Notes under the pieces: generated by a model
Told to the model about the DNA's origin: nothing
Database searches by the model: none
Seen by the model: the letters and a program-made list of their open reading frames with translations, nothing else
In this document: in pieces, positions 34,687 to 42,928 of the stretch
How the letters are laid out: every line of letters starts with the position of its first letter
Position numbering within the stretch: the first letter of the stretch is position 1
Assembly (NCBI RefSeq): GCF_001552595.1
Contig: NZ_BCRM01000001.1
Span: 744,001-808,000 of the forward strand
Source: Rhodococcus erythropolis NBRC 15567
GTDB lineage: Bacteria > Actinomycetota > Actinomycetes > Mycobacteriales > Mycobacteriaceae
Direction of reading: 5' to 3'
DNA: 64,000 nt
Program-made: the position numbers and the translations under genes

Positions 34687-35827
34687 GAGGGCCCCCTTCA
34701 GACGTGATCGAACGAATAAGGCCCGCAACCAACGCCGTCCTCGGGGCGATAGCGGACACGAGCGCATGCTCGGTCTCGGCGTGTGCACCGCCGCCGACGC
34801 CACCGAGGCCGTCGAGGGTGGGGATACCGATACCGGCAGTGAAGTTTCCGTCCGAGGCTCCGCCTACGGCGAGCCCGACGGGAGGAGTCAGATCATGCTC
34901 GAGCGCAACACGTTCCGCCAACGCCAGCAACGGTGCGGACATCGTCGCTTCGAGAGGTGGACGGTTGACGCCACCCGAGACCGTGACTACGGCTTCGGGG
35001 TGGATTGCCTGCAGGGCTCGGATATTCGCATCGACCCGTTCCTGCTCGGCAGCGCTGGTTGCGCGCACGTCCACATCGACAAAAGCTTCTGCCGGAACGG
35101 TGTTGGTGGTGGTTCCGGCCGAAATGACAGTCGGGGTGACGGTGGTTGCCTGCGCCGGCGAGGACAAGTCGTTGATCGCGATCACGAGACGAGCCAGTTC
35201 TACTGCAGCGTTGATGCCCTTTTCCGGCTCCAGCCCGGCGTGCGCGGCGCGACCGGCAACATGGATCCGATACAGCGACACTCCCTTGCGGACAGTCTTC
35301 AGTTCGCCGCCGTCACCGCCGGCCTCGAGAACCAGTACCGCGCCCGCCGCGAGTTTCTCGATCAGTGACCGCGACGTGGGCGAACCGATTTCTTCGTCAC
35401 CGGTGACCAGGAGTGTGATTCCGTCGAGTGCATCGTCGCCGTGCAACTCTCGGACGATGGCGAGGGCGTGGATTGCCTGAACGACACCAAGTTTCATGTC
35501 GAGGCCACCCGGACCTCGAAGTGCGCCGTCGGTGACCGCTGCGGGTAGGCGCGTCAGGGTTCCGATCGGCCACACGGTGTCGTGGTGACCGAGCAGCATC
35601 AGCCGCGTCGGTGAGCTGCCGAAACGGGTCACCAGATGGGTTCGGCCTTCCGTCACTATCGACTCCGGTGTCACTCCGAGTCGTTCGTGGACAAGGTCTG
35701 ACGTCCACTTCGCGCTGCGGGCAACAGCTTCGAGATCGTGCGACGGCGACTCGACTTCGATGAGCGCGATGGCGTCCTCGAGGATCTGAGGAAGTTGGCG
35801 CTCGGCCAGATCGCGGAGAATGGTCAT
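34664..35827 (-). CDS. M20-family metallo-hydrolase, likely N-succinyl-L-amino acid desuccinylase
   Basis: A 387-residue M20 peptidase with the CPG2/ArgE layout. Metal ligands are His81 (LGHHDTVW) and Asp110 (GPGGLDMKLG), with catalytic Glu145 and Glu146 (VTGDEEIGSP) and a C-terminal His in GGGAHAETEHAL. The inserted dimerisation domain is clear between about 175 and 290 (VSLYRIHVAGRAAHAGLEPE). In the D-to-L pathway this enzyme removes the acyl group from the N-acyl-L-amino acid after racemisation. Glutamate carboxypeptidase activity is an alternative. Its ATG overlaps the stop of the upstream peptidase fusion (ATGA). Confidence 0.82.
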   Translation of the reverse strand: MTILRDLAERQLPQILEDAIALIEVESPSHDLEAVARSAKWTSDLVHERLGVTPESIVTEGRTHLVTRFGSSPTRLMLLGHHDTVWPIGTLTRLPAAVTDGALRGPGGLDMKLGVVQAIHALAIVRELHGDDALDGITLLVTGDEEIGSPTSRSLIEKLAAGAVLVLEAGGDGGELKTVRKGVSLYRIHVAGRAAHAGLEPEKGINAAVELARLVIAINDLSSPAQATTVTPTVISAGTTTNTVPAEAFVDVDVRATSAAEQERVDANIRALQAIHPEAVVTVSGGVNRPPLEATMSAPLLALAERVALEHDLTPPVGLAVGGASDGNFTAGIGIPTLDGLGGVGGGAHAETEHALVSAIAPRTALVAGLIRSITSEGGPRVEKQSG

Positions 35828-38800
35828 CGGTTGTTCACTCGCGGATACGCGCGGCTTCCGACGTGTAGCAATTGTGTACTCCCGTTGTCGGAGAAAGTGA
35901 TCCGGATCCAACCCGCTGATTGAGGTAGTTGGGTCGCGAATACTCCAGGGTGAACTTCGATCAGGCTGAGAGAGACGGACTCTGCGCCTTCGGCGTTGAC
36001 CGAAGGGTCGATGTGATCGGTGCGGCGGGCGGTCAGGGAACTCCCGGTTCTTTCCAGGACGAAATCGGCAGCAGCATCGCGGTACAGACCGCACAGCGCA
36101 TCGAGTTCCTCAGGTGAGGACGTGGTGCGGGTGGCGGGGTCTCCAGGCGAAAATGCCGGTGTCACGGCGACGCCGCCGATGGAACCGATGACTTCGGTGA
36201 GAAGGTCGCCCGAGAGAGCGTCCATCGCACCGCCGTTGGCCATCAGGACTACCGCAATGCCGTGGGACGGGACCACCCGCAAGAAGGACTGCTGTCCGAG
36301 GGTTCCACCGTTGTGGCCATGCGCCAGCACCCCGTCCCAATTGTGCAGCAGCCACGTGGTTCCCATGATGTCTGCAGATGACACCTCTCCGATCTGGCGG
36401 CGCTCCTCGAGCATCGCCAGATGGGTGGACCGCTGAAGCAGAATCGGATCCTCGCGCATCGAATCCTGCGCGAACAGAAGAAGGTCCTCGGCGGTGCTGT
36501 TGATGAGACCGGCGGGGCCCATCGAGCGAGGGATGAGGAATTGTGGTGTCTGCGCGAGATTGTCGGCACCGCCGACATGCCCGACCGCAGCGCGGTGCAG
36601 TGCCGTCTCCTCGGGCAAGGTCGTGGTCTTGGTCAGGCCGAGAGGCTCGATGATCCGCTCACGCAGAACCGCGTCCCAACTCTTGCCTCGGAGAACCTCG
36701 ATGATTCGTCCGGCGATGACGAAGCCGGTGTTGCAGTACGACCAATCGGTACCGGGTGCGAAGAGCTGCACCGTCGATGTCAGGGCTGCGACGTATCGCT
36801 CGACGCAGTCGTCGCCGCGTCCGCCGTCGATGAAGACGTCACCGTCGATGCCACTGGTGTGAGTCAACAGGTGGCGAGTGGTGACCGTTTCAGTGGCTAC
36901 CGCGTCGGCAACTGCGAAGTCCGGCAGGATGTTCCGGACAGGCGAGTCGAGGTCCAGTAATCCTTCTTCGACGAGTTGCATGATCAGGGTGGCCGTCCAG
37001 ACCTTGCTGATCGAACCCATCTGGAACAACGTGTCGGGAGTGGCCGCGACACCGGTGCGGGTACTGACGACACCGGACGTCACCACGGTGCGGTCGAAAC
37101 CGCTGCGGGTAGTGGTCAGAATTCCGAGCGAAGCACCGGGTACCCCGTACTTCGCGCTCAGGGTGTCGAGTCGGTACTGCCAGTAGTCGGGATCGACCGT
37201 GGTCAGTGCCGGCGTAGGCGAGAGATGACGTTCGATCCAGTCGACGAGACGGGTGCTGTAATCCAGACGGTGGGAGGGTCGACCCGTCAGCACAAAGGCA
37301 TGCGACGCGTCCGGGAAGACCACCAGTTCGGTCGGGGTGCCGGCCAAACGCAGTCCACCGAACCACTGTTCTGCCTGGTTGACCGGGCAGCGGACGTCGC
37401 TACCGCCGTGAAGTATCAGCGTCGGTGTCGTCACCTGGGAGACTCGCCCCAGCGGCGAAAGTTCCTGTACCCGAGATGACTGCGGGTCGAATTCGACCGT
37501 CTGCAGCAAGATGCCCTCGTCCGAGGGGCCCGCCGTGTTCGCGATGTCGCAGACAAGGCCACCGGCGACTGCGACGGCAAACCGATCGGTGACGGACGTC
37601 AGGGCGCACGTCATGAATCCGCCGTAGCTGTAGCCCGTGAGCACCAGTTGCTTCGGATCGGCCATCCCCTCGGCGACAAGGGTTTCGACTGGTTCGAGCA
37701 GGTCGGCGCGATCCGCCTCACCCCAACCGTCACGCACACCGTCGAAGAACTCGTTGCCGTAGCCGTCGCTTCCCCGCGGATTGATCATCAAGACCGTGTA
37801 TCCGAGCGCGACCAGTTCCGCGTGGTACGCGTGCATCGGGGTGGGTGTACCGGTCCAGGCATTGTGTGGTCCGCCGTGGACGTCCAGAACCAGCGGACCG
37901 GCGCCCGTGACGTTCGGGTCGCGCAGGATCCAACCTTGAACACGGGTGCCGTCGCTGATGTCGAACCAACGCTCGGAGGCGACTGGAAACGCGACGGAAG
38001 TTGTCAGTTCCGTGTTCAATTCGGTGACGGTTTCGACTGCGCGAGTCTCGAGATCGATGACGGCGACCTCACCGAAGGACGTCGCCGTTGCCAGCGCGAC
38101 GACGGCCTTCCCGGATGTCAGGGCAAGACCGGAGACCACTGTCTGTTCTCCGGTGAGAAGTGGTGAGACGGAGCCTGATCCGAAATCGATCTTGTGCAGT
38201 TCGGTGGAGCCGTGGTTGCGGATGCAGAAGACGATGTCGCCGTCGGCGGTGAAACGCGGTGCGCCACCGGGATAACCGGTCCCGCCAGGCATGACGTTTC
38301 GGTCGAGTGCGGATGTCAGACTGCGGTCTTCCACTCGCTGGTCGCGGTGCAGGACAAGAAGTTCGTTGTTGTGAATGATCGGCGTGTGCCAACCGACTGC
38401 TACGACGGCGTCGCCGGCAGGTGTCCACGTAAGTGGTCCGGCGATGCCGCGTGCGTGCCCCAGCATCCGCGGAGCCGAGGCGAGATCAGTCAGCGATACG
38501 GTCCACGCGGAGCTCGCCCGTGTCAGATCGGCATTGCCGTCCATCGCCGCGGTGAAAGCAAGTTCGGTGCCGTCGGGACTGTACGCGGGATGCGAAGCGT
38601 CCCAATCGCCGTCCGTCAGCTGCCGAAGCGAGCCGGCGGCCAGATCGAACTCGAACAAGTGCGCCCGAACGCTGCCCCGGACACCGGATCCGTCGACCTT
38701 GTAGTTAAGGCGTTTCGCCACCAAGAGGTGTGACGATCCGGCGGCAGTGCGGTCGACCGGGGCACTGAAGGCGATTCGAGCACCGTCGGGAGAGAACACT

Positions 38801-39183
38801 GGTGCCCCAGCGCCGAGCGGGAGCTGCGCCGTGGTGGTCATCTGAACGGCGGGCCCGCCGGTGGCGTCGACCTTCCACAGTTGCGGTGTGCCCGAGGAAT
38901 CCGGCCGAACGAAGACCAACAGCGTGGAAACGGGATGCCATGCCGGCGAGGTGTCGGCAGGTCCCGCGGTGAGCTGTAGTTGCGGGGAAGCCAACCAGAT
39001 CGAGTGCTCGTTGGTATCCGCGGCCGGATTCGCTTCGGTACGTACGTATGCAATGCGTCCCGACGCCGAGACGGCGATGCTGGTCGGTGTAACCACGGAC
39101 GCGTAATCCTGGATTCTCGCCGAACGACGTTCTTCGGCACGGGCTACGGCAGCGGGGGAGTCGAGAGTGGTCGGCGTTGTCAT
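35824..39183 (-). CDS. fusion of S9 acylaminoacyl-type peptidase with S12 beta-lactamase/D-peptidase domain
   Basis: A 1119-residue two-enzyme polypeptide with no break in frame. Residues 1 to about 400 form a beta-propeller with repeated SPDGxxIAF-type blades. Residues about 400-650 form an alpha/beta hydrolase with the nucleophile Ser519 in LTGYSYGGFMTC, the oxyanion segment DVHGGPHNAW and the catalytic His in PDASHAFV. Residues about 660-1030 form a serine beta-lactamase/DD-peptidase fold: Ser724-x-x-Lys727 in MGSISKVW, Tyr816-x-Asn818 in YCNTG and His957-x-Gly959 in GHNGGTLGQ. The last 90 residues resemble the beta domain appended to S12 aminopeptidases. There is no signal peptide, so it acts in the cytosol. 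S12 members include D-aminopeptidases, which fits the linked D-amino acid genes. Both ends overlap neighbours by 4 bp. Confidence 0.88.
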   Translation of the reverse strand: MTTPTTLDSPAAVARAEERRSARIQDYASVVTPTSIAVSASGRIAYVRTEANPAADTNEHSIWLASPQLQLTAGPADTSPAWHPVSTLLVFVRPDSSGTPQLWKVDATGGPAVQMTTTAQLPLGAGAPVFSPDGARIAFSAPVDRTAAGSSHLLVAKRLNYKVDGSGVRGSVRAHLFEFDLAAGSLRQLTDGDWDASHPAYSPDGTELAFTAAMDGNADLTRASSAWTVSLTDLASAPRMLGHARGIAGPLTWTPAGDAVVAVGWHTPIIHNNELLVLHRDQRVEDRSLTSALDRNVMPGGTGYPGGAPRFTADGDIVFCIRNHGSTELHKIDFGSGSVSPLLTGEQTVVSGLALTSGKAVVALATATSFGEVAVIDLETRAVETVTELNTELTTSVAFPVASERWFDISDGTRVQGWILRDPNVTGAGPLVLDVHGGPHNAWTGTPTPMHAYHAELVALGYTVLMINPRGSDGYGNEFFDGVRDGWGEADRADLLEPVETLVAEGMADPKQLVLTGYSYGGFMTCALTSVTDRFAVAVAGGLVCDIANTAGPSDEGILLQTVEFDPQSSRVQELSPLGRVSQVTTPTLILHGGSDVRCPVNQAEQWFGGLRLAGTPTELVVFPDASHAFVLTGRPSHRLDYSTRLVDWIERHLSPTPALTTVDPDYWQYRLDTLSAKYGVPGASLGILTTTRSGFDRTVVTSGVVSTRTGVAATPDTLFQMGSISKVWTATLIMQLVEEGLLDLDSPVRNILPDFAVADAVATETVTTRHLLTHTSGIDGDVFIDGGRGDDCVERYVAALTSTVQLFAPGTDWSYCNTGFVIAGRIIEVLRGKSWDAVLRERIIEPLGLTKTTTLPEETALHRAAVGHVGGADNLAQTPQFLIPRSMGPAGLINSTAEDLLLFAQDSMREDPILLQRSTHLAMLEERRQIGEVSSADIMGTTWLLHNWDGVLAHGHNGGTLGQQSFLRVVPSHGIAVVLMANGGAMDALSGDLLTEVIGSIGGVAVTPAFSPGDPATRTTSSPEELDALCGLYRDAAADFVLERTGSSLTARRTDHIDPSVNAEGAESVSLSLIEVHPGVFATQLPQSAGWIRITFSDNGSTQLLHVGSRAYPRVNNR

Positions 39184-39971
39184 TGGAACATCGGCTCCCC
39201 GAAGGTCGGGATCGCGGACAACAGCTTTGCCGTGTACGGCTCCTTGGGCGAATCGATCACGTCGAGAACCGGCCCGTGTTCGACGATCTCGCCGCCGAGC
39301 ATGACTGCGACGTGGTCACAGACATAGCGGATCACCGCCAGGTTGTGACTGACGAACAGAACCGTCAGACCTAGCTGCTTCTGCAGATCCACTAACAGAT
39401 TCAGAACCGCGCCCTGCACGGACACGTCCAGAGCGGAGGTGATTTCGTCGGCAAGCAGAACTGCCGGTGCGGCTGCCAAAGCCCGCGCGAGGGCAACGCG
39501 TTGGCGCTGACCGCCAGACAACGACGACGGGTATTCGTGCGCCTTCTCCACCGGCAGTTGGACGGTGGTGAGGAGTCGAGCCACCTCGGCAGCGCGGTCG
39601 CCGCGGCTGCGGCGAGCTTTGTCACGACGCTCGGTGGACCGCAGCGCCTCGGCGAGTGACTGGCCGATGGTCATTCGCGGGTCGAGGCACGAGTACGGAT
39701 CTTGGAAGACCATCTGGATCCGGTGGCGCAGACGAGCGGTCGCGCCGCGGGCGTGAGCGACGTCCACACCGTCGAGAAGGATCTGGCCGGAACTGGGCTC
39801 GGCCAAGCCGACAGTTGCTCGCGCCAGTGTCGACTTTCCGGAACCCGATTCACCGACGAGACCGACCACCGATCCGGAGGGGATGTCGAGATTGATGTTC
39901 TTGACGGCGTGGAATTTTTTCGAACCGCTACCGAGGTGGACGTTGACGTCACGGAATTCGAGCCTGCTCAT
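39180..39971 (-). CDS. oligopeptide/dipeptide ABC transporter ATPase (DppF/OppF type)
   Basis: A 263-residue ABC ATPase. Walker A is GLVGESGSGKSTLARATVGL, the Q-loop is QMVFQDPYSCLDPRMTIGQS, the signature is [16 protein letters not shown] and Walker B is VLLADEITSALD, with the switch His in LFVSHNLAV. The C-terminal EPYTAKLLSAIP is the peptide-transporter extension. One residue is odd: the usual DEP(T/V)SALD is DEITSALD. ATG 39971 overlaps the stop of the upstream fusion gene and its own stop overlaps the next gene, so expression is coupled. Confidence 0.93.
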   Translation of the reverse strand: MSRLEFRDVNVHLGSGSKKFHAVKNINLDIPSGSVVGLVGESGSGKSTLARATVGLAEPSSGQILLDGVDVAHARGATARLRHRIQMVFQDPYSCLDPRMTIGQSLAEALRSTERRDKARRSRGDRAAEVARLLTTVQLPVEKAHEYPSSLSGGQRQRVALARALAAAPAVLLADEITSALDVSVQGAVLNLLVDLQKQLGLTVLFVSHNLAVIRYVCDHVAVMLGGEIVEHGPVLDVIDSPKEPYTAKLLSAIPTFGEPMFQ

Positions 39972-41848
39972 CGGATCTCCTCTGCAACAGCCAACAGTTC
40001 TTCCAACTCGATGTCGGCGGTGCTCTCCTCGGCGTCGAGGCTCTCCACCTGCCAGGCTTCGTCGACGGTGGCAAGCGGCTTGTCGCGATCGGTGCTCATG
40101 GTGGGGACCGCGGCGATCAGCGCGCGGGTGTACGGATGCTTTGCACGACCGGCAATCAGATCGTCGACTGCGATGTCTTCGACGATTTCGCCGGCAAACA
40201 TGACCAGGACACGGGTGCACATGCCGGTGATGACGGCCATATCGTGCGAGATGAGAAGGATTGCGGCACCGGTTTCTTCGCGAACCTCGTGGAGCAGCCC
40301 GAGGACCTCACGCTGAACGGTCACGTCGAGCGCAGTGGTGGGTTCGTCCGCGATGATCAGAGCGGGCTTGCCCATCAGACCCATGGCGATCATCGCGCGC
40401 TGACGCATACCGCCGGAGAACTCGTGGGGGTACTGCTTCGCACGCCTGGGCGCGTCGGGGATCTTGACGGCGTTCAGTCGCTCGACTGCCGCCTTCTTCG
40501 CGTCGACCTTGCTCATACCTTCGTGGAGCCAACCGATCTCGGCGACCTGGTATCCGACCTTGAGAGACGGATTCATGGACGACATCGGATCCTGGAACAC
40601 CATCGCCATACGTGTGCCGAGTTGGCGGGCAACCTTGCGCGAAGCCGCGTTGTCCGGCCGCTTCCCGTCCTTCATCAGCACGGTGCCGTCGAACTCGATG
40701 AGCCCGGCGTCGACCACGGTGGGGTGGTCGGTCAGCTGCGCGATTGCCATGCAACTCAGTGACTTTCCGGAGCCGGATTCACCGACGATGCCCACGGTTT
40801 CGCCGCGATGAACTGTAAAACTGATGTTGTCGACGGGGCGACGCCAGTCGTCACCCGCGGGGACTGCGACGGACATGTTGCGGACGGTGAGAACTGCGTC
40901 CTCGTCACTGGGCGCCGAATCGGCCTGGGCAGTTTTCCGGTTGATCGGCTTCCACTTCGGCAGGCGACTGCTGATCGGGCTGCGAACTCCCGCGCCGCGA
41001 GCAATGGCCTCGCCGAGCAGCGTGAAGGTCAAGCCGGCGAGCACGACGGCGATGCCGGGGGCAAGTGCGGTGGCCGGGTTGACGAAGATCTTCGACAGAC
41101 CTTCGTTGAGCATCCGGCCCCAGTCGAATGCAGGCGGCTGAATGCCCAAGCCGAGGAACGAGAGTCCGGCGAAGACCACCAGGCCGCTGCCGACAGCGAT
41201 GCTGGCATTGACGATGAGTGGTTCACGGATATTGGGGAGAATGTGGCGGAACAGCAGCCCCGGCTTGGTGACCCCGAGGATGCGTGCTGCGTCGATGAAG
41301 TCGCGTCCGTTGACCGACGAAGCCAGTGCGTACGTCAACCTCGCGAACGGCGAGGCCAGGGCGAGGCCGATGGCGATCACCGCGCTGCCCGCACCCTGTC
41401 CGAGAACGACCAACAGGAAGATCGCGAGGAGCAGTCCGGGGAACGCGATGGCGAAGTTGAGGAATGCCACGACCATTCGTCCGACCCAGCGGGGAGCGAG
41501 CGTCGGGAGCGTACCGAGTATCAGGCCAATTGTGACACCGAGTGCGACGGCTCCGAGAGCCATGAGCACCGACAGTCTCGCGGCGGTCATCGTGCGGGCG
41601 AAGACGTCACGCCCGCCGGCGTCGGTGCCGAAGATGTGCTCGGAACTCGGTCCCTGAGAGAGTGCCTTCGGGTTGGCTGCGACAGCGGCGTCACCCCAGA
41701 TCATCGGTCCGAAGATGACGAGGGCGATCAGAGCGGTCAGGAAGGTGAGGGCCAGGATTCCCAATGGGGTGCGGAACGTTCCGACGATCCAGTGTCGTCG
41801 CGGGGGCGTCTTGGGGGCCGCAGTGGGGGCCGTAGGTGAGGTGCTCAA
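39968..41848 (-). CDS. peptide ABC transporter permease-ATPase fusion (DppC-DppD)
   Basis: A 626-residue protein joining two subunits that are usually separate. Residues 1 to about 300 are a DppC-type permease with six helices, the HIFGTDAGGRDVFARTM N-terminal motif and the coupling EAA loop DAARILGVTKPGLLFRHILP. After a linker of roughly 40 residues, a DppD ATPase follows, with Walker A GIVGESGSGKSLSCMAIAQL near residue 355, Q-loop AMVFQDPMSSMNP, signature EFSGGMRQRAMIAMGL and Walker B ALIIADEPTTALDVT. The start is TTG 41848 with GGGAGA upstream, one base after the DppB stop. The fusion is not a frameshift artefact, because the linker is in frame and compositionally normal. Confidence 0.92.
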   Translation of the reverse strand: MSTSPTAPTAAPKTPPRRHWIVGTFRTPLGILALTFLTALIALVIFGPMIWGDAAVAANPKALSQGPSSEHIFGTDAGGRDVFARTMTAARLSVLMALGAVALGVTIGLILGTLPTLAPRWVGRMVVAFLNFAIAFPGLLLAIFLLVVLGQGAGSAVIAIGLALASPFARLTYALASSVNGRDFIDAARILGVTKPGLLFRHILPNIREPLIVNASIAVGSGLVVFAGLSFLGLGIQPPAFDWGRMLNEGLSKIFVNPATALAPGIAVVLAGLTFTLLGEAIARGAGVRSPISSRLPKWKPINRKTAQADSAPSDEDAVLTVRNMSVAVPAGDDWRRPVDNISFTVHRGETVGIVGESGSGKSLSCMAIAQLTDHPTVVDAGLIEFDGTVLMKDGKRPDNAASRKVARQLGTRMAMVFQDPMSSMNPSLKVGYQVAEIGWLHEGMSKVDAKKAAVERLNAVKIPDAPRRAKQYPHEFSGGMRQRAMIAMGLMGKPALIIADEPTTALDVTVQREVLGLLHEVREETGAAILLISHDMAVITGMCTRVLVMFAGEIVEDIAVDDLIAGRAKHPYTRALIAAVPTMSTDRDKPLATVDEAWQVESLDAEESTADIELEELLAVAEEIR

Positions 41849-41849
41849 C

Positions 41850-42863
41850 TCAGTTCTCCCGAATTGTGGATCGTGGGTCGATGAGAGCGAGCACCACGTC
41901 GACGATGAAATTGATGAGAAGGACGATGGCGCCGTAGATCACGACCAGTGTCTGGGCGAGCGGGTAGTCCTTCTCGGTGATGGACTTGACCAGCGCCATG
42001 CCCATGCCGGGCCAGGCGAAGATGCTCTCGATGAGCACGGTGCCGGCAATCAGACCACCCAGGAGGAGTCCGGCGAGCGTCAGCGTCGACGTCATGAGGT
42101 TGGGCATTGCATGACGGAAGTAGATTCGTGCCACGGGCATTCGCTTGGCGCGCGCCGTACGGATGTAGTCCATGTCCAACACGCCGAGTGCCTCTGCACG
42201 GACGATGCGCGACATCGAGGCGATGGCACCGATCGACATGGCCGCGACCGGGAGGATGTAGCTTTCCGGTCCACCTCGGCCGGCGACGGGCAGAACAGGG
42301 AACGTGACGGCAAAGAGGTAGACCAGCGCCGTACCGAACATGAACTCGGGGATCACGGCGATAGTGCCTGACGTTGCGGTGTAACCGATCTCGACTCCGC
42401 GTCGTCGACCGTTGCGGGTCAGTGCAGCGAAGATGAGGCCGATCGGAATGCCCAGTAGCAGCACCGTGACGACTGTGAGTACAGCCAGTTCGAGTGTTGC
42501 AGGGAGGCGGGACGCGATCACCTCGAAGACCGGAGTCCTCAAGGTGATCGAGTCACCGGGATTCCCGCTCAGCAACCCGCCGACGAATCGGAAGTACTGC
42601 TGCCACAAGGGAAGGTCGTAACCGAGCTGAGACCTCGTTGTCTCGACCAGTTCGACCGGTGCGTTCATTCCCAGAGCCAACCGAACCGGGTCGCCCGGAA
42701 TCAGTTGGAGCATCAGGAACGCCGCAGTCACCAGCGCCCAGAGTGAAATCACGAAGGTGCCGAAACGACGCAGAAGATATGCGGGCCAGCTGTCGGACTC
42801 GAGCCACTTTGCTCGAGCCTGAGGCGCCGCTTCTGGTTTCGCGGCTTCAATAGTTTGACTCAT
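41850..42863 (-). CDS. peptide ABC transporter permease (DppB/OppB type)
   Basis: A 337-residue permease. It opens with the cytosolic leader SWPAYLLRRFGTFVISLWAL, which runs into the first helix, then LIPGDPVRLALGMNAPVEL, the periplasmic loop typical of DppB. The EAA coupling loop is TARAKRMPVARIYFRHAMPN. Six membrane segments are predicted. It forms the translocation pore with the DppC half of the downstream fusion. ATG 42863 is preceded by GGAAAGA. A 65-base gap separates it from the binding-protein gene upstream, so it belongs to the same transcript. Confidence 0.93.
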   Translation of the reverse strand: MSQTIEAAKPEAAPQARAKWLESDSWPAYLLRRFGTFVISLWALVTAAFLMLQLIPGDPVRLALGMNAPVELVETTRSQLGYDLPLWQQYFRFVGGLLSGNPGDSITLRTPVFEVIASRLPATLELAVLTVVTVLLLGIPIGLIFAALTRNGRRRGVEIGYTATSGTIAVIPEFMFGTALVYLFAVTFPVLPVAGRGGPESYILPVAAMSIGAIASMSRIVRAEALGVLDMDYIRTARAKRMPVARIYFRHAMPNLMTSTLTLAGLLLGGLIAGTVLIESIFAWPGMGMALVKSITEKDYPLAQTLVVIYGAIVLLINFIVDVVLALIDPRSTIREN

Positions 42864-42928
42864 GGGCTGTCTTTCCGGAGGGCGGGAACAGATGCAGGGC
42901 GGGAAGAGATGCTGAGCGGGAAAACGAC

